This document shows positions 8,255-16,845 of a stretch of 64,000 nt of DNA, piece by piece. The DNA is taken from the NCBI GenBank assembly GCA_026417625.1, contig JAOACW010000006.1:44451-108450 (forward strand), written 5' to 3'. The number at the start of each line of letters is the position of its first letter. Position 1 is the stretch's first letter. This DNA is from Syntrophales bacterium (GTDB taxonomy: Bacteria > Desulfobacterota > Syntrophia > Syntrophales > UBA8958). The position numbers and the translations under genes are program-made. Under the pieces are notes generated by a model. It worked only from the letters and a program-made list of their open reading frames with translations. It was not told the DNA's origin and made no database searches.

Positions 8255-8437
8255 GTGCAGGAAATTTTAACAGCTGTTACGTATCTTGTGGTTTGGCTTG
8301 TTTGTCAGAAGGTAATAGGAATTGAAAGTGGTCTTACGAAGCTAATGATATCCCTTACTGCAGCAGTAGGTGTATATGTTTTTATTGCTTGGATAACGTA
8401 TCGCCGTAACAAAGGGGGGAGGATGTCCGATGATTGA
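8255..8437 (+). CDS. Small membrane protein upstream of the histidine kinase
   Basis: A 60-residue protein, mostly hydrophobic, with two probable membrane helices (about residues 6-20 and 26-48) and a positively charged end (YRRNKGGR). The start is GTG 8255 with GGAAGGAG six bases before it. Its last eight bases overlap the kinase start, which points to coupled translation and a related role. It carries no motif that I recognise. Because the kinase has no membrane segment of its own, this protein could anchor it or feed it a signal, but that is inference. Confidence 0.6.
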   Translation: MQEILTAVTYLVVWLVCQKVIGIESGLTKLMISLTAAVGVYVFIAWITYRRNKGGRMSDD

Positions 8438-10430
8438 AAATCCTCTGATAGTCAAGAGTGTTATTGAGGGTCTTCCAATACCCACTTTTGTGATTGGCAA
8501 AGATCATAGGGTAATTTTCTGGAACAGGGCATGTGAGGAACTAACAGGTTTTCATGCACGAGACATAATAGGAACGGATCATCATTACATGCCATTTTAT
8601 GAGAGTAAAAGGCCCCTTATTGCGGATCTTATAGTTGACCAGGATTTTAAGGCTCTAGAGAGGTATTACGGCACCAAACAAGGGAGGCCTTCTGATATAG
8701 TGAAAGGTGCGTATGAGGCGAGGGATTTCTTCTTGAACTTAGGTGGAAGGAGTCGCCATCTCTATTTTCTCGCCGCTCCTATATACGATGAAAAAGGAGA
8801 GATAATAGGAGCAATTGAAACACTTCAGGATGTAACCAAGGAACGAGAGCTGGAACTAAGCCTTAAGGAATACGCCAGCAATCTACAGAAGGAGCTAGAA
8901 AGGAACATCACACTGCAGAAAACCCTTGAAGGGGTTATAGAAGGGAGTCCGATTCCAGCTTTTGTTATTAATAAGAGTCACAGAATAATATTCTGGAACA
9001 AGGCCTGTGAGGAACTTACGGGTTATTCAGCGAAGGAGATGTTGGGTACCGATCTGCAGTATAAGCCTTTCTATGGAGAGAAGAGGCCTGTTATAGCTGA
9101 TCTCATTGTTGATAGCGATTTTGAGGCTCTTGACAAATACTACGGAAAGAAAAAGGTTCAGCGTTCGGCGATCATACCGGGGGCTTATGAGGCCTGGGAT
9201 TACTATGAAAATCTTGGGGGAAAAAGTCGTCATCTCTATTTTCTCGCCGCTCCGATATATGACGAGGCGGGAGACATAATTGCGGCAATAGAGACACTAC
9301 AGGACATCACAAGACAGCGTGAATTGGAGCAGCGTCTGATGGAATATGCTGAAAGTCTTCAAAACGAGCTTACAGAAAACATAAATCTCCGCAAAGAAAT
9401 AGAGGGACTTTACCACTACATCCAGTCAATACTTGATAGTTCACCTGATACACTCTTCGAATTGAATGAGGATGGGATCATCACGTATGTTAGTAGAGGC
9501 AGAGAGAACGGGACGGGTCCAGAGGGAATAGTGGGAAAGCATTTTTCTGAATATGCACCCAAACACAAGAATTTTTTAATGGCACGCTGGGAGGAGATAA
9601 AGAAGGGAAACTACAAACCCTATGAAATAGAGAGTACGGATCGTACCGGTCAGAAAAGAACCTATCTTCTAACGCCTAGACCCGTGAAGGGTCGGAACCG
9701 CTATGTTATAGCTCAGCGTGATATAACAGAATTCAAAGAATTGGAGCGGAAGGTTTATGAAGCTGAGAAACTTGCTGCTATAGGTCAGCTTTCTGCAGGA
9801 ATTGCTCATGAGATTCGCAACCCTCTTTCATCAATTAAAATGAGCCTCCAGATACTGGAGAAGAGATTGAGGCCCACGGGCAATGATTTAAAGAGGTTTC
9901 AAATTGCCCTCAGAGAAGTCGAACATTTGGAGAACCTAGTTAATGATGTGCTTATCTACGCGAGACCTGGGGATCCCAAGAAACGCCCCTCAGATATACG
10001 GCGGATAGTGGAAAACGCTCTCGAGATGGTAGAAAAGGCTATTTTGGACAAAGAGATTAGTGTGGTCAAGGAGATTCCAGAGGGTTTACCACCGGTTGAT
10101 GTTGATGATGCGATGATGCAGCGGGCGTTTCTTAATATAATGCGCAATGCCATTGAGGCTATGGAAAATAGAGGGATATTGTTAATAAAGGCGACGTTGA
10201 GGGATGATAAGTCACTACAAGTGGAGTTCCACGATACTGGTTGTGGAATCTCTGAAGAGGATTTGACCCATGTTTTCAATCCATTCTTCACAAAGAAGCG
10301 TTATGGAACTGGTCTGGGGATGGCTCATGTGAAGCGAATTATAGATCTTCACGAGGGTAATATTGATATAAGGAGCAAGTTGGGTGAGGGGACATGTGTG
10401 ATGGTAACGTTGAAGACGGCGGATAAATAG
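8430..10430 (+). CDS. Soluble three-PAS sensor histidine kinase, NtrB-like
   Basis: A 666-residue kinase without membrane segments. PAS domains occupy roughly residues 5-145, 165-310 and 335-440. The first two are obvious tandem duplicates, sharing FWN-ACEELTG, RP-IADLIVD and SRHLYFLAAPIYDE. The phosphoacceptor histidine is in GQLSAGIAHEIRNPLSSIKM (near residue 460), and the ATPase domain has the N box NIMRNAIEAM, G1 HDTGCGISEEDL and G2 YGTGLGMAHV. It should phosphorylate the NtrC-type regulator encoded 21 bases downstream. The ATG overlaps the small membrane-protein gene. PAS domains of this type commonly bind heme, flavin or small ligands; no ligand can be named here. Confidence 0.93.
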   Translation: MIENPLIVKSVIEGLPIPTFVIGKDHRVIFWNRACEELTGFHARDIIGTDHHYMPFYESKRPLIADLIVDQDFKALERYYGTKQGRPSDIVKGAYEARDFFLNLGGRSRHLYFLAAPIYDEKGEIIGAIETLQDVTKERELELSLKEYASNLQKELERNITLQKTLEGVIEGSPIPAFVINKSHRIIFWNKACEELTGYSAKEMLGTDLQYKPFYGEKRPVIADLIVDSDFEALDKYYGKKKVQRSAIIPGAYEAWDYYENLGGKSRHLYFLAAPIYDEAGDIIAAIETLQDITRQRELEQRLMEYAESLQNELTENINLRKEIEGLYHYIQSILDSSPDTLFELNEDGIITYVSRGRENGTGPEGIVGKHFSEYAPKHKNFLMARWEEIKKGNYKPYEIESTDRTGQKRTYLLTPRPVKGRNRYVIAQRDITEFKELERKVYEAEKLAAIGQLSAGIAHEIRNPLSSIKMSLQILEKRLRPTGNDLKRFQIALREVEHLENLVNDVLIYARPGDPKKRPSDIRRIVENALEMVEKAILDKEISVVKEIPEGLPPVDVDDAMMQRAFLNIMRNAIEAMENRGILLIKATLRDDKSLQVEFHDTGCGISEEDLTHVFNPFFTKKRYGTGLGMAHVKRIIDLHEGNIDIRSKLGEGTCVMVTLKTADK

Positions 10431-10451
10431 ATCACCCTTTAGGAACGAAGT

Positions 10452-11825
10452 ATGGCTAAGATTCTCATAATTGACGATGATAAATCGATTGCCGAGACCT
10501 TGGAACTCTATCTTACCGAGGAAGGGCATGAGGTGTATGCCGCTTATACAGGAACGGATGGTTTGAATGCCTTTGTTCAACATAATCCAGACATTGTTAT
10601 TCTGGATATTCGTTTGCCTGATATAGATGGATTTACAGTGTTAGAGGACCTTAAAGAAGAGGAAGAGAATGTTAAGGTAATAATGATCACTGCTTTCCAC
10701 GATATGGAAACGACAATCCGAGCTATGAAAAGCGGTGCGTTCGACTACATCCATAAGCCTATAAATATAGATGAACTGGAAGTGGCTATTGATAAGGCGC
10801 TTAAAAGTTTGGAGATGGAGAGAAAAATTAGGGGGCTTTTGAATGAACCATCTCGCAGTTTTAAAGTGGGAGATATGATTGGTAATACCAGGGAGATGAA
10901 AGAGATATTTAAAACGATAGGTGTTATATCTCAAAATAGGGCTACCGTGCTTATTGAAGGCGAAAGTGGTACAGGTAAAGAACTCATCGCAAAAGTGATC
11001 CATTACAACACTTCACCTGATGAACCGTTTATAGCGGTTAATTGTTCTGCTATAGTGGAGACCCTTCTGGAATCAGAACTCTTCGGTCATGAGAAGGGTT
11101 CTTTCACAGGTGCAATAACTCGCAAGTTGGGTAAATTCGAGCTCGCTCGTTACGGGACGGTTTTTCTGGACGAGATAAGTGAAATGTCCTTAAATTTACA
11201 AGCTAAACTTCTTAGGGTTCTCCAGGAGATGGAATTCGAGAGGGTGGGTGGTAAGGATAGAATAAAGGTTCATGCTCGTATAATTGCTGCAACCAATAAA
11301 GATCTAAAGCAGCTTGTTAAGGAGGGAAAGTTCAGAGACGATTTGTATTACCGGTTGAATATTGTCACCATAAAAATTCCTCCTCTAAGAGAGCGTCGGG
11401 AAGATATACCTCTACTCGTTGATTATCTGATTGCTAAGATAAACAGGGATCTTCACAAGCGGATAATAGGTGTTTCCGATGAAATGATGGATATATTTAT
11501 GAAATATCACTGGCCGGGAAACGTTCGTGAATTGGAGAATCTTTTGGTTAGGGCTGCTGTGGTGGCAAAGGGACAGGTTTTAGTACGGGAGGATTTTCCC
11601 GAGTTACCTCTGGAAACAAAAGGAGAAACAACTCGTAAGGTTGAGGAGGATATATTCGAGGAACCTGGAAAATTGCTGACACTCGAGGAGGTGGAGGAAA
11701 GGTACATAAGGAAGATAATTAAAGAGCACCCTGACAAGAATAAGGGGGAAATATGTGAGATTTTAGGTATCTCGCGGCCAACGCTGGAGAGGAAATTGGA
11801 AAAGTACGGAATTGAGATTCCCTGA
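10452..11825 (+). CDS. Sigma-54-dependent response regulator, NtrC family
   Basis: A 457-residue bacterial enhancer-binding protein. The receiver domain has acidic pocket IIDDD and phosphoacceptor D52 in VILDIRLPD. The AAA+ domain has Walker A GESGTGKE (about residue 171), the sigma-54 contact loop as GSFTGA (near 216), Walker B VFLDEI and R fingers near LRERREDIPLL. A C-terminal Fis-type helix-turn-helix is GEICEILGISRPTLERKLEK. It is the cognate partner of the upstream kinase and shows that the genome uses sigma-54 (RpoN). Its target genes are not evident; I saw no clear -24/-12 promoter inside the window. Confidence 0.95.
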   Translation: MAKILIIDDDKSIAETLELYLTEEGHEVYAAYTGTDGLNAFVQHNPDIVILDIRLPDIDGFTVLEDLKEEEENVKVIMITAFHDMETTIRAMKSGAFDYIHKPINIDELEVAIDKALKSLEMERKIRGLLNEPSRSFKVGDMIGNTREMKEIFKTIGVISQNRATVLIEGESGTGKELIAKVIHYNTSPDEPFIAVNCSAIVETLLESELFGHEKGSFTGAITRKLGKFELARYGTVFLDEISEMSLNLQAKLLRVLQEMEFERVGGKDRIKVHARIIAATNKDLKQLVKEGKFRDDLYYRLNIVTIKIPPLRERREDIPLLVDYLIAKINRDLHKRIIGVSDEMMDIFMKYHWPGNVRELENLLVRAAVVAKGQVLVREDFPELPLETKGETTRKVEEDIFEEPGKLLTLEEVEERYIRKIIKEHPDKNKGEICEILGISRPTLERKLEKYGIEIP

Positions 11826-11841
11826 AGAATGTGTTTTTTCC

Positions 11842-12420
11842 ATGGTTCGTGCATCTTTCATTAAATCGGCGGTTAAAAGTGAGGATTATCCAAAGAATAA
11901 CTTACCTGAAGTAGCTTTTGCGGGACGTTCCAATGTAGGCAAATCTTCGCTCATAAATTCGCTTCTCGGGCAAAAAAATCTCGCACATATAAGCTCCACA
12001 CCTGGTTGTACGAGGGCGATCAACTTTTTCCTCGTAGAGAATCGATGGGTTTTCGTTGACCTACCTGGGTACGGTTACGCTAGAGTCGCTGCTAAAATTC
12101 GCAGTGAATGGGGTCCAATGGTGGAAACCTATTTAAAAACCCGCGATAATCTACGGCTCGTTGTTCTTCTCGTAGATATTCGTCGCAACCCGGAGAAGGA
12201 GGAATTTGATCTCATTGAGTGGTTAAAGATGTACAGTCGCCCCTTTATAGTGGTTTTGACTAAAGCCGATAAAGTGACGAGGATGGAGGTGGAGCGGAGG
12301 CAAAGGGAGATTGCAAGTATCCTCAGTGATCTTGGTAATGGTAAGTTGTTTGTTTACTCTTCACGAACGGGAGAGGGTAAGAAAAAAATTGTTCAGGCGA
12401 TCAACCAGCATTTAAAATAA
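11842..12420 (+). CDS. engB: Ribosome-biogenesis GTPase EngB (YsxC)
   Basis: Essential GTPase that assists assembly of the large ribosomal subunit. About 192 residues with G1 GRSNVGKS, G2 around SSTPGCT, G3 DLPGYGYA, G4 TKADK and G5 SSRTG, all in order. The frame remains open upstream inside the regulator gene. I chose ATG 11842 because MVRASFIKSAV matches the usual short N-terminus, though its SD is weak and it begins only 16 bases after the regulator stop. It is followed after 11 bases by pyrF. Confidence 0.94.
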   Translation: MVRASFIKSAVKSEDYPKNNLPEVAFAGRSNVGKSSLINSLLGQKNLAHISSTPGCTRAINFFLVENRWVFVDLPGYGYARVAAKIRSEWGPMVETYLKTRDNLRLVVLLVDIRRNPEKEEFDLIEWLKMYSRPFIVVLTKADKVTRMEVERRQREIASILSDLGNGKLFVYSSRTGEGKKKIVQAINQHLK

Positions 12421-12431
12421 AGGAGGGGAAT

Positions 12432-13166
12432 GTGACCGATAGAAAATTGCTTTCCCAAAAACCCATACCTCCAGGTGAACGGCTTATAGTGGCTTTGGAT
12501 GTGCCATCGGCGGAGGATGCTAAGTCTTTAGTTGAATATCTGGGTGAGAATGTACATTTTTACAAACTGGGTCTCGAATTATTCATGGCGGGTGGATATT
12601 TCGAACTACTTAAATGGATAAAAGATAGGGGAAAGAAAGTTTTTGTGGATCTCAAATTCTTCGATGTGCCCCAAACGGTAAGATCGGCGGTGGCGCGCCT
12701 TCGGGGGAGAGGAGTGTATTTCACCACAGTTCACGGAAACGATGGGATTCTTAAGGCGGCTGTGGAGGAAGCCGAGGGGGAAATCCACATACTTGCCGTT
12801 ACAGTGCTCACCAGTTTGGATGAAGGTGACATAAGAGATTTAGGTTTTGATTGCTCTGTGGAAGATCTGGTTTTATCGAGGGCGAGGAGAGCAATTGAGA
12901 TAGGATGCGCGGGTGTGATTTCCTCGGGTTTGGAGGTTAGGCGTTTGAGGCAGGAGTTGGGAGAGGGTTTTGTGGTTGTTACCCCGGGTATCCGCCCAGT
13001 TAAAAACGTAGATGACCAGAAACGGACAGTGGATGTCCGCGAGGCCTTTCTAAACGGTGCGGACTACATTGTTGTGGGTAGGCCTATTCGGGAAGCTCCT
13101 GACCCACGAGAAGCTGTAATTTCCATTCAAAAAACTATAAAGGAACTGTTCTGCGGGAAATTGTAA
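12432..13166 (+). CDS. pyrF: Orotidine 5'-phosphate decarboxylase
   Basis: Last step of UMP synthesis. 244 residues folding as a TIM barrel. LIVALDVPS begins the first strand, and the catalytic Lys-Asp network is in VFVDLKFFDVPQTV. Later come TVHGNDGI, the phosphate-binding VTPGIRP, and ADYIVVGRPI near the C-terminus. GTG at 12432 sits just behind AGGAGGGG, with a short spacing. It ends six bases before the convergent lipoprotein gene. Confidence 0.96.
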   Translation: MTDRKLLSQKPIPPGERLIVALDVPSAEDAKSLVEYLGENVHFYKLGLELFMAGGYFELLKWIKDRGKKVFVDLKFFDVPQTVRSAVARLRGRGVYFTTVHGNDGILKAAVEEAEGEIHILAVTVLTSLDEGDIRDLGFDCSVEDLVLSRARRAIEIGCAGVISSGLEVRRLRQELGEGFVVVTPGIRPVKNVDDQKRTVDVREAFLNGADYIVVGRPIREAPDPREAVISIQKTIKELFCGKL

Positions 13167-13172
13167 GAGAAT

Positions 13173-13712
13173 TTATTTACGCATTAAGTAACGTCTTATG
13201 TAACCAAACGTTTCCTCCAAACCAACCTTCCATTTTCCCTCTTCCTTATAGAGTTTTAGATTGGCGGGGTGTTCTGACTTGTGATAGAGGATATCCACCT
13301 CTGCGTAGTCTTTTTTGATCTTATTGATTTTCCAAGTGCTCTGCACGAGGACCATATCTGGGTTGAATGCGTTTAGAAATCCATTCCAGTAAGCTTTTGC
13401 TAGTGGGCCACCTTTGGCAAAATCATCCTCCGTTTCCTCTTCCTTCAGGTAAATTTTATCCTTGGCTGCGAATGAGATAACACTTTTTACAATCTCACTT
13501 TTAGATTTTGCTGTTAGCCCCTCCCAGACAACTACATACTTTTTTTCCTTCATGGCGGTGAAGAACTTTTCCACTGTCTCGTAAAGTATATTTTCCTCGG
13601 ATACGTCGGGGTATGAGGTTGGAATATTTTGGTTGCCTGTGCAGTGTGTAATAAGCAAAACGGATAAAAAACAGAGATATGCTCTATAACTAAGGTTAGG
13701 TAATCGATACAT
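13173..13712 (-). CDS. Predicted lipoprotein of the exopolysaccharide operon
   Basis: A 179-residue protein with an N-terminal hydrophobic segment leading to LLITHC, a lipobox-like site with an unusual His before the Cys, so lipidation is probable rather than certain. The remaining 150 residues (TVEKFFTAMKEKKYVVVWEGL, then DYAEVDILYHK, then EGKWKVGLEETFGYI) have the look of an NTF2-like or DUF4878-type small domain. It is the last gene of the minus-strand polysaccharide block, but a hairpin separates it from the Ala/Gly-rich gene, so it may be transcribed at lower level. Specific role unknown. Confidence 0.6.
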   Translation of the reverse strand: MYRLPNLSYRAYLCFLSVLLITHCTGNQNIPTSYPDVSEENILYETVEKFFTAMKEKKYVVVWEGLTAKSKSEIVKSVISFAAKDKIYLKEEETEDDFAKGGPLAKAYWNGFLNAFNPDMVLVQSTWKINKIKKDYAEVDILYHKSEHPANLKLYKEEGKWKVGLEETFGYIRRYLMRK

Positions 13713-13722
13713 AAACAGTTAG

Positions 13723-13764
13723 AAGAACCCCTTTCGCCAGAAAGTGGCAAAGAGGTTCTTTTTC
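13723..13764 (-). terminator. Hairpin between the Ala/Gly-rich gene and the lipoprotein gene
   Basis: AAGAACC (13723-13729) pairs with GGTTCTT (13754-13760), extended inward by CTTT/AAAG and a GCCA/TGGC tip. T-rich bases flank it on both strands. It lies 17 bases beyond the stop of the minus-strand gene at 13781 and could attenuate reading into the lipoprotein gene. Confidence 0.6.
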
Positions 13765-13780
13765 GACTGTTGGTTAAATT

Positions 13781-14089
13781 TTAATGGTGTGCTGTAGAAG
13801 TTCCCGAACTTGACGCTTCTGCAACTGTCGCAATTACTGCCGCAGCTGCCACTGTAGCCACAGCAATTGTACCAATGCTTATACCCGCAATAGTTGCAGT
13901 TCCTGCTGCTGCTCCAGCACCTGCAGCTGCTGCTCCCGCGCCCACAGCTGCTCCTGCACCCGTTCCAGCACCTGCTGCTGCTCCTGCACCTACCTGTGCC
14001 TGAGCAAATACTCCAGTAGATAAGAGCATTCCGATGAGGGTGAGTACACTGATCACTGCAATTTTTTTACTGTACAGCTTACGCATCAT
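13781..14089 (-). CDS. Ala/Gly-rich secreted peptide, YjbE/GfcA-like by context
   Basis: 102 residues. A clear signal peptide (hydrophobic VISVLTLIGMLLSTG, then VFAQA) is followed by about 35 residues made almost only of Ala and Gly, then an Ile/Val/Ala-rich hydrophobic stretch near 65-90 and a polar tail SSSGTSTAHH. Sequence homology cannot be argued for such low complexity. However, a small secreted low-complexity protein just downstream of a YjbH-like gene recalls YjbE/GfcA of the E. coli yjb and gfc capsule operons. Those proteins have no established function. GGGAGGGA precedes ATG 14089. Confidence 0.65.
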   Translation of the reverse strand: MMRKLYSKKIAVISVLTLIGMLLSTGVFAQAQVGAGAAAGAGTGAGAAVGAGAAAAGAGAAAGTATIAGISIGTIAVATVAAAAVIATVAEASSSGTSTAHH

Positions 14090-14157
14090 TGAGTAAATCC
14101 CTCCTTCCCATCAAGGTACTTTATTTTTAGCATGCCAAATTTTTTTGTCAATGTTTT

Positions 14158-16266
14158 TTAGTCCAGACCCTGTTTTTTTGTTATGAGATCCTTTTCGAGG
14201 TAAACTTTTGTGTTCCGCTGAACTATGTCAAATAAGTCATGAAAGTGTATTATGTCCTGGGCTACATCCCTGGTCCAGGGTGAGAATTTGAAATCGTAAG
14301 ATGTTTTGGAATCGGAGCCTTTGAATAAACGAAGGGGTATGACGATACCTATACCTTTGTCGTGGTAACCCCTATTGAACTTATCTGTAAATAGGGAGGT
14401 GTCTGTTATACTGTACCAAATGCTTAAAATAATACCATTTATAAACTTAGAGACAGAAAACACCACGCCTCTATCTCCTGCAAGAAACTGTCCTGCTTTT
14501 ATATCAAGAGAACTCTCAAGTTCGGGTACGTTTAGCCTCGTTTTCAGAAATGCTGTGTTGTACCATGATTTGTAGTCTTCTTTTTTGTAAGAGAAGACGC
14601 TATCAGGTTCTCTTTTCTTAACACAGGTGGTGTTAAGTCCAACAAGGAGACGTCCATTTAGGAATGGTCGCATCGCCTCTACATCAACCCCACCGTACTG
14701 CAGTTCCAGGTAGCCTGCTGATATCCTACCGTAGATCTCCATTGGAAATTTCTCCATTTTCTCTAACATCAATAATCCCATGTTGAGTTTCTCCTTCTTG
14801 TACAGCCATAGGTCTGAGCGCACCGCCTGTGGCATAGGAGGGTTGGCAGATGAGATGTTGTTGAGAGGATAGCCCTCTAAACCGGCTATTATTGATGTAC
14901 CTCTTCGAGGATTAATACTTATCCAGCCTAGTGCACCGAGACGGTATTTAAAAAAACCCGACGGGTCGTTGAGCAAAGTCTGGAATGACGGTTTAATTCC
15001 CCAATCCCACCATTTTGGATTTGTTTTCTTCGCCTCGAGGTTTTTGTGGATGGTTGTATCAATGTGGGAAAGGTAGAGGAATTCCCCCGTAGTTAAATGC
15101 TCCTGTATGTACTCTTTCAGATCGTATAGGGTGGTTTCGAATTTCACTATTGGGATATCGTTATCGGAGAGAATTAGGTGTATCTGTTTAACGGTGGTGT
15201 CTTCTTTTAATACTTCGTGTATTGCTCGAAGTGCCATGCCAATTGCCCGAGGAGTGTAGTAGTACTTGTCGTTCTGTGTTTCAATCCAGAGATCACTTCC
15301 GTCGATGATAATGCTGATGCCGCTGAACCCCGATTTTTCCAGGGCTTCCACTATTCTGTACTTGAGGGGCATATGGCGTGCTTGAGGTCTTTCTTTGTAA
15401 GGAACATCGTAGAGGGGGACCATAGGCGGACCCAATTCAAAGTTTACTGATACGTTTACGCCGAACTGTTCACCTCGCTGATAAGAAAAATCTGTTTCCA
15501 ACCATTGCCAGGGTTTAACACGTATGCCGAAGTTGAATGGCGATGGTACAGGTTTGGGAAAATGTATCTTCTGTCCCGGGTCCTGTGTTTGTTTTTCATA
15601 TCTTATAGGACTGTATTCAGCCATCAAAATGAGCCACGGGGTTAAAGCGAATTGAATGCCACCGAAGAACTGGCTATCGGATATAAATTCCCGAGGATTT
15701 TGGATTATTTCCATTTTGATCGTTTCTCCTGAGGGTGAAAGGGGTTTTTTGCCGAAGCGACCATTGCCAAAACCTAGTGTAAAATCGAGAGGATAGATCT
15801 GTTTCGATGCAACGACATACTGGGCTGAGAATATACGGGTTCCATGAGGATCCATGATACCTACAGCGATCGCGGGTAGATATTTTTTCTCACGTAACAG
15901 GCGAAACTTGATGTCCGCCACCTTGTCTTTGTAGTTGCCATAATTTCTCCATGTGGGATCACCAGGGTTGACGGGAACGTCGAGGATTTCCGTGAATCTT
16001 CCGTCTATTTCTATTCCCTTTAGAGGACTGAAGGCACCGTAGAAGTTTCTGTAAGGAGGAATGTGAGTAAATCCTAAACGAGCGTGATTTTCCTCAAGAA
16101 AACGGGCCGTGGGAGTTTCCATAATGCCAGTTCCACCGTAGTTTGCTGGTGTTATAAACTCTGTATCCTTTGCTTTTACTGGTGAGCCAATGATGTTGCA
16201 CGCTATAAGAAAAAAAAATGCGACTACGAACCTCTTTATGTCTCCAGCAAGCAAATCACCCCTCAT
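14158..16266 (-). CDS. YjbH/GfcD-like outer-membrane exopolysaccharide protein
   Basis: A 702-residue exported protein with a signal segment (FVVAFFFLIACNIIG) and, from residue 37, the family opening TPANYGGTGIMETPTAR. It then shows alternating beta-strand sequence consistent with a YjbH (PF06082) barrel-type protein. YjbH and GfcD are believed to help move or modify exopolysaccharide at the outer membrane. The middle (KSGFSGISIIIDGSDLWIE) resembles the repeated mixed alpha/beta unit of these proteins. It sits between the export genes upstream and the Ala/Gly-rich peptide downstream. The ATG at 16266 has GGAG immediately before it, so a TTG start 12 bases later is possible. Confidence 0.8.
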   Translation of the reverse strand: MRGDLLAGDIKRFVVAFFFLIACNIIGSPVKAKDTEFITPANYGGTGIMETPTARFLEENHARLGFTHIPPYRNFYGAFSPLKGIEIDGRFTEILDVPVNPGDPTWRNYGNYKDKVADIKFRLLREKKYLPAIAVGIMDPHGTRIFSAQYVVASKQIYPLDFTLGFGNGRFGKKPLSPSGETIKMEIIQNPREFISDSQFFGGIQFALTPWLILMAEYSPIRYEKQTQDPGQKIHFPKPVPSPFNFGIRVKPWQWLETDFSYQRGEQFGVNVSVNFELGPPMVPLYDVPYKERPQARHMPLKYRIVEALEKSGFSGISIIIDGSDLWIETQNDKYYYTPRAIGMALRAIHEVLKEDTTVKQIHLILSDNDIPIVKFETTLYDLKEYIQEHLTTGEFLYLSHIDTTIHKNLEAKKTNPKWWDWGIKPSFQTLLNDPSGFFKYRLGALGWISINPRRGTSIIAGLEGYPLNNISSANPPMPQAVRSDLWLYKKEKLNMGLLMLEKMEKFPMEIYGRISAGYLELQYGGVDVEAMRPFLNGRLLVGLNTTCVKKREPDSVFSYKKEDYKSWYNTAFLKTRLNVPELESSLDIKAGQFLAGDRGVVFSVSKFINGIILSIWYSITDTSLFTDKFNRGYHDKGIGIVIPLRLFKGSDSKTSYDFKFSPWTRDVAQDIIHFHDLFDIVQRNTKVYLEKDLITKKQGLD

Positions 16267-16289
16267 CTCCAGTCTCGCAGGAAAGGGTT

Positions 16290-16820
16290 TTACTGGAGTC
16301 CATTGGCTTCTCTATATGCGGCCACAAATCTGTCAACTAGAACGAAAGCATCATGCTGGATGTGGTGAATGTTGCCAATATTTGCCAGTCCAGTTACGTT
16401 TAGACTCCACGTTGTCACAGCGGTTTGCAATTTGGGATTGGCGGTAAGAAAGGCGAGTTGTCTCAATTCGAGTTTGATGTCGTAGGCGTACCAGTATTTT
16501 TCTGTTTCGTGGGTGTTAATGTTTAGGTAAAGAAACGGGCGCCCTGGTATTTTAAGCCATTCATCCCCTTCCAAGACCTTAATTCCTGCTTGATTCAGTC
16601 GATTTGTTATACGCCTTTTGAGAAATTCCTCTGATATGCCGGCCTTTTTTGCATATTTTTGTATGTTTGGTTGTAGGTCTTCTATGAATAGGGCCACACT
16701 CTTAATGTTTTGGAGTGTCTTTCTGCTTAAGGGCGTATCATCACTCTGACCGGCTTCAGGTGTTAGGTAAAAAATTAGAACAAGTATAACAGCAGTTACG
16801 ATTTTATTCCTCTTGCTCAT
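16290..16820 (-). CDS. Secreted protein of unknown function in the exopolysaccharide operon
   Basis: About 176 residues. It starts at ATG 16820 behind CAGGG (an upstream ATG at 16835 is also in frame) with a signal peptide MSKRNKIVTAVILVLIFYLT. The mature part has IEDLQPNIQKYAKKAGIS, then ITNRLNQAGIKVLEGDEW and YLYLN-type strand sequence, followed by ELRQLAFL and TAVTTWSLNVTGLANIG. The pattern suggests a small alpha/beta periplasmic domain, of the kind in which two strands flank a helix that ends in a GIKV turn. I do not recognise a named family. Position between the Wza-like and YjbH-like genes argues for a role in polysaccharide export, perhaps in the place GfcC/YjbG holds in the enterobacterial operon. 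Confidence 0.6.
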   Translation of the reverse strand: MSKRNKIVTAVILVLIFYLTPEAGQSDDTPLSRKTLQNIKSVALFIEDLQPNIQKYAKKAGISEEFLKRRITNRLNQAGIKVLEGDEWLKIPGRPFLYLNINTHETEKYWYAYDIKLELRQLAFLTANPKLQTAVTTWSLNVTGLANIGNIHHIQHDAFVLVDRFVAAYREANGLQ

Positions 16821-16845
16821 TTTTTTCCCTGCCATTTCTAAATAC

